From contig JAHDYR010000012.1 in assembly GCA_019828565.1 (NCBI GenBank), positions 744,001-808,000 on the forward strand: a stretch of DNA of 64,000 nt. Direction: 5' to 3'. The notes beneath the pieces are model-generated. The model was not told where the DNA came from. It searched no databases and saw only the letters and a program-made list of their open reading frames with translations. Made by a program: the position numbers and the translations under genes. This document shows positions 18,340 through 27,947 of this stretch, one piece after another (position 1 is the first letter of the stretch; each line of letters begins with the position of its first letter). The stretch is from Carpediemonas membranifera (Eukaryota; Fornicata).

Positions 18340-18669
18340 TGCCTTTGTCCTGTTTCCTTATCCTGCGAATTCCCAGAATTTGGGAGCCCCAGCTTCCCGC
18401 TCCTCTCCTGCTATCCTTGTCCTAACAAGGGGCCTAGATGCCGGTCTCGGTGACCCTTGTCAGGCCAACCTTGTTACCACCTGGTGACCTTCCATTCTTC
18501 GGGCAGGGTACTTAGGAGGGGACGATATGACGTGACCCCCCTTTGGCTGCCGCTACAGCCTACCGGCAGTGCATTTCAGCTAATGCCGGGCCCTGGGTGG
18601 GAGCCAGGGCTTGTGAATTATAAAGAAAATGTTGCTTGTTCCTTGAAAGAATACTGCTTTACCATGTCC
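18340..18669 (-). other. LINE-B copy 1 inter-ORF region
   Basis: 330 bp between ORF1 and ORF2, conserved in copy 2 (33267-33586). No gene is seen. Confidence 0.6.
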
Positions 18670-21600
18670 TTACTCCTCCTCCGTGGACTCCCCACTGCCG
18701 CTGCAGCTGTCCTCGGCCTGACTCACTTGCTGTCCTTGTAGACTCTGCATTACCGTGATGAACTGGGTCATCAGGTCCATGGGTGAGATCTGCTTGGCCT
18801 TCTTAGCCTTCTTGTGCTTGTGCCGGGGGATCGTGGGCTTCTCCTTGCTGGGCTTAGTCGCGACGCCGGAGAGCACCAACCTTCCGTGGCCTTGCTCTTG
18901 CATGAGTCGGGCAGCCTTGAGCGCTGAGATCTCTTGTTGCGCCTCTGCCAACTGCTTTCGGAGCCGCAGCTTCTCCGAGTCCATGCCGGTTGCCTGTCTG
19001 CTTCCAGACTCCCAGTCCATGTCCTCTTCGTGCCTGCTTCTCTTTCCGCTGTCCGAGTCCATGATCCTACTCGTGCTGCCCTCCTTGCGCTTGAGCGTCG
19101 TGGAGGAAGAGTGATCCTTGCTGTTGTCCATGCCTCCCTCTGAGCCTCTACCGGCCCAGGTGTTCCCGCTGAACGAGCCTCTCATCTGCGTTCCCGTGTT
19201 GTCCTGTCTCTCCCTGTCGTCTCCTCCGTGGTTACGATCCGAGGTCCTGTTCATGTTACCAGCTCTGTCGCCGGTTCTGTCGTCAGCTCTGACACCAGCT
19301 CTACCGCCGGCTCCGTGTCCTACCCTTCTGTCCTCTTCCCTGTCTCCATGCTGGTCGTGATGTCCTTGATCCGCGTCCTGGCCGAAGTGCCTGCCCACCA
19401 TCCTGGTGCTAATCCGCCTCGCCTTTTCCTCCAGGCCGTTGTCGAAGAACCTACTTTGGTATGGCTGTTCGGACTTTCCGTCGATGGTGGGGACATACGT
19501 GATGCCTGGGACATTGACTGTGTTGGCTCTGGGCTCGTCCGGGATAGCTGCCGAGACTAGTCTGGCCCCTTCCTTGCGCATGCGGCTTAGGATGGTCCCA
19601 GCCTCGCTGACCCTGACCATGCCCCAGTCTCTCGGGATGAAGCTCGCCCCTAGGGTGATCCTACCCCTGTTCCTGGGGGCCTTGACGTTGACTATGACCT
19701 TCTCATAGTCCCTGAGGCTCTCTGCTAGGTCGTCGCAGCCCCAGACTCCTTGATGAGCCGTAGCCTCCTTCGAGGGCCACCACTCGTATAGCATGGCCAT
19801 GGTTATGATGTCCTCCTCCCTTGCTGCCCCTAGGCCCTTCCTGACGCGTACCATGCGGAGCTGGTTAGCCGTGGCTCTTCCATGATGGTCCATAGCGGGC
19901 TTCTCTCCAGTACACCTTCGTTGTCCATGATTGTGAGGGGGGGCCAGTAAGATGCCCTTCATGCCCAACAGAACCTCCCCGAACCCGAAGCCGATGCCGA
20001 AGCGGTGTCCGTTGTCCGGGACTACGAGGATCCTGTCGCCGACTTCCCTGCTGACGTCCCTTGCGTCCCCGATCGGGTACGTGCCGAAGATCTCAAAGGT
20101 GTCCCTCCTTGTCGCGAATTCCGGGCCTCCCATGATATCCATGCCCGGCTCCGCCTTCCCGACTGCTTCCATGGTCTTGTCGAGTGCCTTACCCATGTAG
20201 TGGTAGACGTCTGGGGTGCTCATCCTCTCCTTGCATAGGGCCCTGATCCTGGCTGTGAAGACTACTGTATCCGCCAACCCACAGTGGTAGCAACCCGCGG
20301 TGTGTCTGTGGTACGGACAGACTCCCTTGGGCTCGCTCCTGTTCTGCCATCCATTTGACCATGTTGTTACTGCTTCCAGGTAGTTGGCCTTGTCGAGGTT
20401 GTCCCTGAGGTTTTGGCCAGCCTCCTCCTTGCCGTTGTTCTCCAGGATCTCTGGTAGCTTCTTCTCGTCCACCAGCCTAGCTTGGAAGAATTCCCTGGTT
20501 CCTTGCTCCAGTCCATTTGTGGGGTTCGTGAGGAGGAAGCTTTCCATCTCCACCCCCTTTGCATACATGATTATCTTCCAACCCTCCGACCTTTCGATCC
20601 TTGCCAGCTGAGCCGCCAGGCGGTTGGCCCAGTCCCTGAAAGTATGTATGTGCTTCTCATACTCGATCGGCGGCCGCCCCGTCCCGACCTCCACGAAGGT
20701 GGCCGGCGGCAGCCCCGTCACTGCCCATGCCGTGTACCTCGCTTGGTCCATGCTTGCTGCCGGTATGTCCTGGTAATACAGGCCATGCCCGTGTCCAAGA
20801 ATGTCCCCAGTGCTGAGGTCAAAGAGTACGATCCCGCCCTCAACCGGGATGGCAGGGATCCCTGCCTTCTTGACGCCAGGGTCTGCGCACTCGAAGTCGA
20901 TGGCTCCGATCACCAGTCGTTTCTCCTTGTCCTTTCTAGGCATCCTCGGCGGCTGGCTGCTGACCTTGTTTGAGTCGACCTCCTCGTCCTGGTCGATCTT
21001 GCCTTGGTTGGCCCCGACCATGTCCTTGTTCACTTCCAGGAGGCTGTCGTCGAGGCTTCTTCTGCCGGGCATGGTGGCCTGCTGGCGTCGTTCCTCCTTG
21101 TCCTTGACATGTTGCTCCTCGTCTCCGTCGATGACCGTGCTAGCGGACGACCTGTCCAGATCGGCATGTTCGTCCCTATTGCTGCGGACCGAGGTGGCCT
21201 TGAGCACTTCCAGCCTCACCTTCCGGAACGGCGGCTCGTTGCTAAGGGGGTCTCCTCCCCTTCGCCCAGGATATTGGTTCTGCCCTTCAGGTAGATCCCT
21301 GACTTGTTCCATGCTGCCTGCCATATGGCCGGGGCCTCCGGTGCCTGAAGCCTGAGGATGTCCCTAGCCTCCTCCATGAAGCGGCTGATGGACCATGCTG
21401 ACGTGTCGCTTAGCTCTAGGATGACCCTGTACTTGCCGTCCTCTTGCTCGTAGGCCACTCTGGTGACCGGGCCTTGGTTTGCCGGATCCCATACCTTGTC
21501 GTAAGGCACGCCTTCTACGGCCTCGTCTCCATGAGCCCCTGATACCAGTATGAACGACCCTTCGGCCTTCTTGACGCTGTCCCTGTCTACATCCCATTCG

Positions 21601-22172
21601 ATGGGCCCATCTTCCTTCGGCTTGAGGATCGCCGTCTCGATGTCCTTCTCAGATGGCCATCTTGCCATGCCAGTGAAGCCCGCTTTCAGCGTCTTGGGCT
21701 CCAGTGCCTGTGCCATGTCCTTTGCTTCCTCGTCTCTGGGGTTGAGCGCCTCTGTGAGCATGTAGAAAAGGTCGCGGAGGCCGTGGATGCCGCATGGGTT
21801 CCTGAGGATGATGTCCTTGTTGTCAGTGACGCCGGTTGCGAAGAGGATGCGTCTGGCGTTCATGATTACTTCCTTGCGTCCTTTGGAGTTCGCATTGAGC
21901 GACTTTCCTGTAAACTTGCCTGTTCTACGAAGAAGTAGAGTCCTTGAATCGTTCCTTTCAGCGAGGAAGCTGTCCAGTAGTTCCCTGATGTCCTCCCACT
22001 GCTTCTGCGTGGAATCCCTGATCCTTGTCGGTATTTCTACCTGCATTGTTGAGTGCAAAATTTCTCCCCTTTTCCTAGTCCATAAACTGGGTCGGAATTT
22101 TTGGGTCCGAAAGTCGGGCCACATGTACATATCCGGGTGAGGTCTCCGTCCAGGCCTTCCAGTTTCTCCCAT
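18670..22172 (-). CDS. LINE-B copy 1 ORF1 with Maelstrom-like domain (one frameshift)
   Basis: About 1,167 residues from ATG 22172, in two frames meeting near 21240 where a C run has one base fewer than in copy 2. The N-terminal third is novel. A DEDD-like domain starts with GAIDFECADPG near residue 424 and carries a Cys/His cluster (CPYH then GCYHCGLAD) near 615-632, matching the arrangement in LINE-A and resembling the Maelstrom ECHC zinc fold. The C-terminal third is low complexity (Asp/Arg/Gly), then a coiled coil (KLRLRKQLAEAQQEISALKA) and a Lys/His-rich basic stretch (HKHKKAKKAKQ). Probably the RNP-forming protein; the nuclease role is inferred. Confidence 0.7.
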
Positions 22173-22644
22173 TGTCCATGCTCCGAACTATATAGGCCAT
22201 TCTTTCAAAAAGGCGCGGTCCTAAAAATGCGTCGCCCTTTTCTGAGTAGCGGGGCCTTTCTGTGTAGTTGTTGTTGCTTTGTTCGTAGTCTCCTTTTAGC
22301 CTCTATCGACGGCCCCTGTTTCCCTTTTGTGCTGCCCTTCCTTCCTTGTGGTCTTGACAAAACCATGTAGCCGCCGGTGCTAGCACTGGCCCTCGACGGT
22401 TGTTTTCCTTTTCCTTGTAAACATACGTTCCATGAAGACACTTTGATTCCTTGGTATGGGCGTGGAGCTCCCACTCGCGCCCAGCGGTATGCCCTGATAG
22501 CAACCCTTGAATGTTCAGACAGGAGGCCAAGGCCGCTCCTTCTGAGCTCCATGGGGCACTGCCCTATCCATATAGGCCAGGCCTGTTGGTCCTTGTCCAT
22601 CCATGATCGAAGTGTTTCCACTTTGCTGAAATCATTGGTGAACT
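22173..22644 (-). other. LINE-B copy 1 5' UTR
   Basis: About 470 bp upstream of ORF1, shared with copy 2. An open frame crosses it but starts in the transposase flank, so it is probably not a gene. Confidence 0.6.
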
Positions 22645-22659
22645 GCGGGAAAGTTGTGG
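22645..22659 (+). repeat. LINE-B copy 1 target-site duplication, right
   Basis: Exact second copy of the 15-bp sequence at 16304-16318. Confidence 0.9.
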
Positions 22660-23069
22660 GCAAGCGCGTTTCAGTATGCGCCCTCCTCGGCGTAAATGGG
22701 ATCATAGACCGGGCTATCACCGAGGGAACGTACAACGCGGACGACTTCTTTACTGTTCTACGTCGCTTCTTAGAGCGTATCCGCGGTCAGCACAAGGTCA
22801 TGGTGCTCGATAACGCACGGAGTCATAAGACGGGACGCGCTGAGCTGTATGAGCCACTGAGCAAGGAGTACGGAGTAACCTTCTTCTTTCTACCTGGCTA
22901 TGCTCCTTTTTTGAACCCCATTGAGACAGTGTTTGCCTGTGTGAAGAGAGAAGTGATCAAAAACCGTGGCAGGAACGAAGATGCCCTGCCATACATCACC
23001 GAAGCCTTCGATAGCGTGTCAGAACTTGTCAACTTGCCCGCATTGTTCCGTAAAGTGGGGTATTGGTAA
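22645..23069 (+). pseudogene. Transposase, C-terminal part
   Basis: Holds the second catalytic Asp in VLDNARSHK and the Glu in PFLNPIETVF, with 37 residues between them, so DD37E. This fold and the LPGYAPFLNPIE block are hallmarks of the IS630-Tc1-mariner superfamily. The fragment begins with the right copy of the LINE target duplication. Confidence 0.85.
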
Positions 23070-23161
23070 ACGTGCAGTTTATGTCATCACCTCCAAGGCG
23101 CCATACACGGACCATGGGCAACACTGAGGATAATAAACGATCAAGAGGTGCAACCAAAGGT

Positions 23162-23632
23162 TTATTCTTCCACGTCGTCTTCCTCTGTACCGTCCAACCC
23201 AGACGCATCCAGCGCCTGAGATGGTGAGACAGTACTGACGCGACCAGCTGCCAGGCGCCTGTTGTGTAGCCACGTATAGAGATCAGCTACTGCTTCAGTA
23301 GGCACAGGAACATGCACGAAGCTTGCGTCGACTGGAAGAGCCGGTGGTGATGATACAGAGATGAAGGACCCGGATGACTGGGATGATGAACGGCTGTATT
23401 CGCGATGCGAAAGGCCCATTGGAATCTCAGTCATATCTGCCTTGTCGAGGATAACTTGAACCGCCCATGAAGCGATTCTCTCAACCGGAAGGCGCTTCGC
23501 TGTCCCATTCGCCGTCAGTATGTCTCGCATTGTCCCCAAAATGCTACACCCACCATCTAGCTTGTTTTTAAGGGTAACAAGCGGGCAGGTTCCGGCGTGA
23601 TGGCCTGTTGCGCGGCATATAGTACAAGGCAT
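23162..23632 (-). CDS. CCHC zinc-knuckle protein carried by the mariner element
   Basis: 156 residues from ATG 23632. It opens with a single zinc knuckle, CTICRATGHHAGTC (C-x2-C-x4-H-x4-C spacing), followed by a small helical region, a Ser-rich linker (SRSSSQSSGSF) and an acidic C-terminus (DGTEEDDVEE). It lies inside the terminal repeats, convergent to the transposase, with a 92-bp gap. Such knuckles bind nucleic acid; a role as accessory protein of transposition is inferred from position. A chance host gene caught between repeats is the alternative. Confidence 0.65.
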   Translation of the reverse strand: MPCTICRATGHHAGTCPLVTLKNKLDGGCSILGTMRDILTANGTAKRLPVERIASWAVQVILDKADMTEIPMGLSHREYSRSSSQSSGSFISVSSPPALPVDASFVHVPVPTEAVADLYTWLHNRRLAAGRVSTVSPSQALDASGLDGTEEDDVEE

Positions 23633-23668
23633 TCCAACTTTCCTTTGAATGAATCAAAAATCCTTTTG

Positions 23669-23680
23669 GAATGCGTCATT
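23669..23680 (-). repeat. Mariner right terminal inverted repeat
   Basis: Perfect inverse of 15723-15734, followed by TA at 23681-23682. Confidence 0.8.
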
Positions 23681-23728
23681 TAGTTTGGTTCTCACAATAT
23701 CTAAAACCTCCAAAATCCAGGATTCGTC

Positions 23729-23801
23729 GTCTACGTAGCTCAGTCGGTAGAGCGTCTGCTTTGCATGCAGAAGGCCTGGGGTTCAAATCCCCACGTGGAC
23801 A
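23729..23801 (+). tRNA. tRNA-Ala (TGC)
   Basis: Acceptor GTCTACG pairs with CGTGGAC (one T-G wobble at position 4:69); anticodon stem TCTGC/GCAGA encloses TTTGCAT, anticodon TGC at 23762-23764; T arm GGGG-TTCAAAT-CCCC; discriminator A at 23801. T4 runs follow within 20 bp. It lacks the usual G3:U70 identity pair (C3:G70 here). YR copy C begins 42 bp downstream. Confidence 0.92.
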
Positions 23802-23843
23802 GATACCCTTTTTATTTTGGGCGAGATGTCCACAAAGTGTGGC

Positions 23844-23888
23844 GCTAGCTGTCCTAGCCTCTAGACATACTTGCTCTACCCAACGGGG
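23844..23888 (-). repeat. YR copy C terminal B2 repeat
   Basis: 45 bp identical to B1 at 24144-24188; marks the 3' end of the element. Confidence 0.9.
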
Positions 23889-23984
23889 GGCGATCGTTTA
23901 TTAAAGAAGAGAGCTAGTGTAAACGATCAGGGGACTCCGGCCAGCTTACCTACTGGGCGGATATACCGGTCTTGACCAGTATCG
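23889..23984 (-). repeat. YR copy C unique spacer with inverted repeats
   Basis: Contains GATCGTTTA...TAAACGATC (9-bp perfect arms, about 20-nt loop) and an imperfect inverted repeat ATACCGGTC-TT-GACCAGTAT. Conserved in copies B and D. Possible recombinase-binding or replication structure; function unknown. Confidence 0.7.
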
Positions 23985-24143
23985 TGCCGTCGGATCTGGA
24001 TGTTCCGAATTTTCTACCATTCTGCCCGCATAAACTGCGCGGCTCGCCTGGTCGGCGCATCACCATGCCGGAGCGAGGCGATCTCATTGCCCTCCGCTCA
24101 CGGCCCGTTACCCGAGGTAACCTGTCAGCGCGATGTAACGCCA
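23985..24143 (-). repeat. YR copy C A2 repeat (159 bp)
   Basis: Matches terminal A1 at 27789-27947. It directly abuts B1, so B1-A2 reproduces the junction of joined element ends. Confidence 0.9.
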
Positions 24144-24188
24144 GCTAGCTGTCCTAGCCTCTAGACATACTTGCTCTACCCAACGGGG
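24144..24188 (-). repeat. YR copy C internal B1 repeat (45 bp)
   Basis: Matches B2 at 23844-23888. Confidence 0.9.
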
Positions 24189-24365
24189 ATATCCCACCGG
24201 CAACGAGCATAGTGGAATGGCTTGCAGGCACGCTTGCGAGCCCAAACCGACCGTCTCCTCGAGAGACCGCGTCAAAGAATGTCTGTTGTGGCTTACATCT
24301 GCCGTTGTAACGCGTGTCAGCCCCACCCTACCTAGCTCTCCCAGCCACTAGCTCCCGTCAGAGAT

Positions 24366-25940
24366 TTAAAGTGGTGGTTGGAGAAGGATGGAGGCCAGGT
24401 GTCCCTGGACCCCCGGGTGTGTGCGGACCCCGTTGCCCATATATCTCAGCATGCTTTTCGTGGAGGCCCACGTCCCCATGGACAGGAGGACTTCGGTACT
24501 CGTGTGGGCTACCGCCAACTCCGTGGTGGCGCCCTTGCGGAATGAGTGCCACGAAATGTCGGTGCCGTACGCCTGGTGGATCCAGTGGCGGAGGGTTGAC
24601 GCCGGTAGCGGCTTCGATAGTGAAATACCACCGGTTGAGGTGATCGCCCGCCAGATGAGGTCGTCGTCGCGGCGCGTTGCCGTGGGGACCCATGCCTTCA
24701 GGGCCCTTGCTGGGTTAAAGCGGGCCCACGATTGGTTTGGTACCAGCTTGCGGACGCCTGTGGCAGTCTTAGTTCTCGCGAACAGAAGGAGGGCATTGCC
24801 ATCAGCGTCGAACTCGACGTCTCTTCGTCTGAGCCCAAAGATCTCTGCGCCTCTACTCACGGTGATAAAGCAGAGAGCAGAAAAGAGGGCGGCCTGGAAG
24901 GCTTGGGGTGACTTCCGACGTCTGTCTATGACCCTGCGGACTCTCGCGGACGTGACAGGCTTCGCACCCCCGGTCAGGCCTTCTACAGAGGCGACGTTCC
25001 GGGCGGCGGCGATTATCTGCTTGGCAGCGATCGGGGGGCGCCAGTCAGACACGAGTGGGGCGGCCTCGCAAATCCAGTAGCCTTTCCTGTGTATCGACTG
25101 TGGGCCCGACGTGGTACCCTCGGTCAGAAGGAACTCTTTGAGCTGTTGCGCGTGTGAGTGGCTCGCGTTGCGGGATTGGAGGAATTTGGCGACCCAGCCC
25201 GCTGCTGTGCGGCGCGACGATTCGTTTCTGAAATGTGATAGTCGGTCGTCAGCGAGGAGGGCTTGGAACGGGTCCTCAGGATAAGCGCCACGAAGCGGAT
25301 CTTGCCCTTGTCTGTCGCTGTCCAGGCTAGCTCGGACTGCAGGAGGTGTTTCGCCTGGACTCTGAGGTACAACTTGAGGGGTGTCAAACGTTTGATGGCT
25401 CGGACCTCGGGCGAGTTGAGGTCCGGGCACAGGACTATCGCCGCTGATCTCCAGTGTCGAGGGTTCCCAGTCTGGGTCGAGGCGCGTATTGTCTGGAGGC
25501 GACGACACGTCACTCCAAGAAGGGCTATAGGAGGAGCTATATAAATCCTGACTCCCCTCCAGTCCATCTGGAAGCCGTTGTCGTGGATTGACCAGGCTAT
25601 TTATGCAAAGCCTGGTAAGGCCAGAACCTTGTCGGGGCGTGCTGTGACGTCGATCTCGACCGGCCCCCACTTGCGCATGATGGTTTCCAAGACTTCTCGG
25701 GGTGACGACCAGTCGAGCTTGGCGAACCTGGAGAGCCTGTCCGCCTGGACATTCAGGTGTCCGGCAATATGGAAGCAGTGGACGTCGAGGCGCTTGGTTT
25801 CTGCCGTGTTGTAGATGTCCTGTAGGATCTGGTGTGCGGCTGGGGGGGAGGTTCGGCGATCCCCGTCTGTTTACCCAGCTGATGGCAGCTGAGTTGTCGG
25901 CAAAGACTGTGAGAGAGGAGCGTGACTCCTGCTGGGGCAC
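24366..25940 (-). CDS. YR copy C: tyrosine recombinase
   Basis: Same recombinase as copy B with the Arg (SRGAEIFGLRRRD), His-x-x-Arg (HSFRKG) and Tyr (MLRYMG) residues present. The first part of the frame is RNase H sequence (FADNSAAISWVN) fused into the recombinase register because a C run (minus strand; G7 at 25844 on the plus strand) has one more base than in copy B. The recombinase itself is uninterrupted. Confidence 0.8.
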   Translation of the reverse strand: MPQQESRSSLTVFADNSAAISWVNRRGSPNLPPSRTPDPTGHLQHGRNQAPRRPLLPYCRTPECPGGQALQVRQARLVVTPRSLGNHHAQVGAGRDRRHSTPRQGSGLTRLCINSLVNPRQRLPDGLEGSQDLYSSSYSPSWSDVSSPPDNTRLDPDWEPSTLEISGDSPVPGPQLARGPSHQTFDTPQVVPQSPGETPPAVRASLDSDRQGQDPLRGAYPEDPFQALLADDRLSHFRNESSRRTAAGWVAKFLQSRNASHSHAQQLKEFLLTEGTTSGPQSIHRKGYWICEAAPLVSDWRPPIAAKQIIAAARNVASVEGLTGGAKPVTSARVRRVIDRRRKSPQAFQAALFSALCFITVSRGAEIFGLRRRDVEFDADGNALLLFARTKTATGVRKLVPNQSWARFNPARALKAWVPTATRRDDDLIWRAITSTGGISLSKPLPASTLRHWIHQAYGTDISWHSFRKGATTELAVAHTSTEVLLSMGTWASTKSMLRYMGNGVRTHPGVQGHLASILLQPPL

Positions 25941-27268
25941 GAGATTGATCGCCTGAGCGATCGCGAAGAGCTCCTTGACGCCAATGTGTTCCCCCTTGAG
26001 ATGAGGGGGGAAGGCACCCTGTGATGCCGCTCCCTTCTCCCCATTGAACAGGCATGCTCCCCAGCCGGACGTTGATGCGTCTGAGGTGACAGAAATCTGG
26101 AGCGTATCGCGTATTTCCCAGTCCGCTCTTGCTTCGGCGAACCTCTTGGGTGGGCGATCGCGGAGGAGGACTTGCCACGCCGCCAGCTGTGTAGTCCGTT
26201 AGGGACAAGAAAGCTTTACAGGGAAAAGAGACGACACCAAATGTGTCGACAGAAACCTGAAGACGATGTAAATAATACAACTATGTAAATATTGGGTAAG
26301 ACCCACGACAGCTGCCTGCGGATTTGGCTGGAGAGGTGGACGGTCTCCGTCGTAGGGGTGGCCTGCAGTGGTCTGAGTGCGAGGCGGGCGAACTGTGTGG
26401 TCCCTGCGAAGAATGACAGACGGCCTAGGAGCTTCTGCCAGTCTGAAGCTGTGATGGACCCGACCCGGAGGGCCTTGGAGATCGTGGCCGTGTAGGCCTC
26501 GGCCTTGTCTTTTGAGATTCTTAGGGACTCGCTTGCGGTGTCTATGTGGACACCTAGGTAGTCTACCTGCTGGGTCGGCGTGAGGACGCACTTGTTGAGG
26601 CCCGGTATCGCCCCCAGCGATAGCATGAGGTCGATGATCTGCGGGGTGACCGAAGCTAGGTACGATGGGGAGGCATGGGACACTAAGAAGTCGTCGAGAT
26701 AGACCGCGATGGTCACCCCGAACCTGTGTGCGATGATCTTTGCAAGCTGTATGGTCGTGCTCTGGAACACGTACGGCGCCGCTGTCCATCCGAAGCCGAG
26801 TGTGTTGTACCTGAATGCGCGGCCGTCCGGTAGGACCACGCCTAGGAGGGGGGAGTCTCGCGAGGCGACGCCAAGTTGGTGGTATCCCGATGCTAGGTCT
26901 ATCTTGATCATGTAGTCGTTCTTGTGCAGATTGCGGACCGCCCGTCTGATGCCGAACAGACGAAACACCCTCAGCTCTGCTGTCAACTCGTTCAGGGCTC
27001 GGAGGTCGTGCACGGGGCGGACATCGTCTTTGCCCTTCGACACCGCGAACAGGGGTGCGCTGTGACGCAGTTCGTCTATCGGGCACGGGGAGAGGACGCC
27101 CTTGGCGACTAGCTCTTCGATCTTCGGGAGTAGGCGGGGGTCCACTCGCCTTTGCGGTTCTGGTGGAGGGGGCGCAGAGGTGAGGTGGATAGGGACGCCA
27201 TCCCGCAGCCAGCTTACTACCTCGGGGGAGGCACCGAGTCTTGCCCACACCGGCCACTTTTTGTTCAT
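25124..27268 (-). pseudogene. YR copy C: RT and RNase H, interrupted by solo LTR
   Basis: The RT opens near 27250 (WARLGASPEVVSWL) and has MIKIDLASGYHQ, LGFGWTAAPYVFQ and the catalytic YLDDF. At 26310-26190 a 121-bp LTR breaks the RT/RNase H linker and brings stop codons. RNase H follows in several registers, with run-length changes at about 26003 and 25844. Copy B shows the uninterrupted sequence at the LTR site. Confidence 0.8.
26190..26310 (-). repeat. Solo LTR of Ty3/gypsy element F in YR copy C
   Basis: 121 bp beginning TGTAGTCC and ending CACGACA, identical to both LTRs of F (41168-41288, 49268-49388). It is flanked by the 4-bp duplication GCTG (26186-26189, 26311-26314), the same site and duplication as for the full element in copy D. 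Confidence 0.92.
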
Positions 27269-27297
27269 TGACGGGAACTGAACATCTGTGGCAAGGG

Positions 27298-27824
27298 CTA
27301 CTTCTTGTGCTTCTTGTGAAACCCCCCTTTGTTCTGGGGCTGGTCCTTTCTCTTACCCTTGGCTCTGGCTTTGGCTGCGCAGTAGGAGATGGCACGGGGG
27401 TTTTGGTCTGGGACGTGTTGAACAAGTCGAGAAACAGTTCGCAGGTTGCGTCCGACCAGTTGTCGTCCTTGAGGTCCAGAAGGGTACGGCGTGCTTGGAG
27501 TTCCACCAGGAGTCTTGCTTTGAGCGGCTCGTCGTCGAGGGCGTTGACGATCACCATCACGCGGCGAAGCCACTTTGCTTCCGCCTTAAGTGGTCTCTTT
27601 GTCGGAAGCTCGCCGTATGCATCCATCTCTGCCAGTGTTTGGTCAATATCCGCTTCATCTTGTTCAGGGAAGAAATCAATTTGAGATTCCTTCGGCGGCT
27701 CGGTCTCGGGCGGCGGAGGAGGCGGATTAAGCTTTGCAAGCTGTTGCGAGATGGTAGCGATTGAGGCTTCTAGGTTATTGAGCCTCGTTGCCGTCGGATC
27801 TGGATGTTCCGAATTTTCTACCAT
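27298..27824 (-). pseudogene. YR copy C: gag-like ORF (frameshifted)
   Basis: Starts at ATG 27824 inside A1. It has a Pro/Glu-rich segment, an acidic part, then a helical core and a Lys-rich end. A run of five G near 27395 (six in copy D) shifts the frame and fuses it with an unrelated register of the RT region. Copy D at 54419-54946 shows the open version. Confidence 0.7.
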
Positions 27825-27947
27825 TCTGCCCGCATAAACTGCGCGGCTCGCCTGGTCGGCGCATCACCATGCCGGAGCGAGGCGATCTCATTGCCCTCCG
27901 CTCACGGCCCGTTACCCGAGGTAACCTGTCAGCGCGATGTAACGCCA
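27789..27947 (-). repeat. YR copy C terminal A1 repeat (159 bp)
   Basis: 5' terminal repeat of the element; contains the gag start codon. Confidence 0.9.

Larger units (their letters stand above)
16319..22644 (-). mobile_element. LINE-B copy 1, complete ends but lacking RT
   Basis: Flanked by a perfect 15-bp target-site duplication. Minus-strand order: 5' UTR about 470 bp, ORF1 (22172-18670), 330-bp gap, endonuclease ORF2 (18339-17221), 3' UTR about 900 bp, and a tail of TTTC-type repeats. The RT domain is absent: the endonuclease is joined in frame to the last 20 or so residues of the protein at 17292/17293. The same junction is present in copy 3. Confidence 0.9.
15723..23680 (+). mobile_element. 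Tc1/mariner/IS630-superfamily DNA transposon, two genes, split by LINE-B
   Basis: Bounded by 12-bp perfect inverted repeats, AATGACGCATTC at 15723-15734 and GAATGCGTCATT at 23669-23680, each flanked by TA (15721-15722, 23681-23682), as expected of this superfamily. Without the LINE and one copy of its target duplication the element is about 1.6 kb. It holds a DD37E-like transposase and a convergent zinc-knuckle gene. Just inside the left repeat a second inverted copy of the motif (ATGCGTCATAATT) could form a hairpin. Confidence 0.85.
23844..27947 (-). mobile_element. YR retrotransposon copy C, both ends present, with solo LTR
   Basis: Minus-strand order: A1 (27947-27789) holding the gag start, gag, RT, RNase H, recombinase, B1 (24188-24144), A2 (24143-23985), spacer, B2 (23888-23844). 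A 121-bp solo LTR of element F sits in the RT/RNase H linker at 26190-26310. The element is flanked by AAGTGTGGC on both sides (23835-23843 and 27948-27956). The B2 end is 42 bp from the 3' end of tRNA-Ala. Confidence 0.9.

Noticed and set aside
22205-22735. 176-residue open frame across the LINE-B 5' end
   Set aside because: It begins in the interrupted transposase and runs through the 5' UTR; no motif.
26190-26310. 121-bp insertion in the YR RT/RNase H region as a spliceosomal intron
   Set aside because: It has TG...CA ends, a GCTG target duplication and is identical to both LTRs of element F, so it is a solo LTR.
26199-27824. 541-residue open frame in YR copy C
   Set aside because: It fuses gag with an out-of-register reading of RT through a G-run change.
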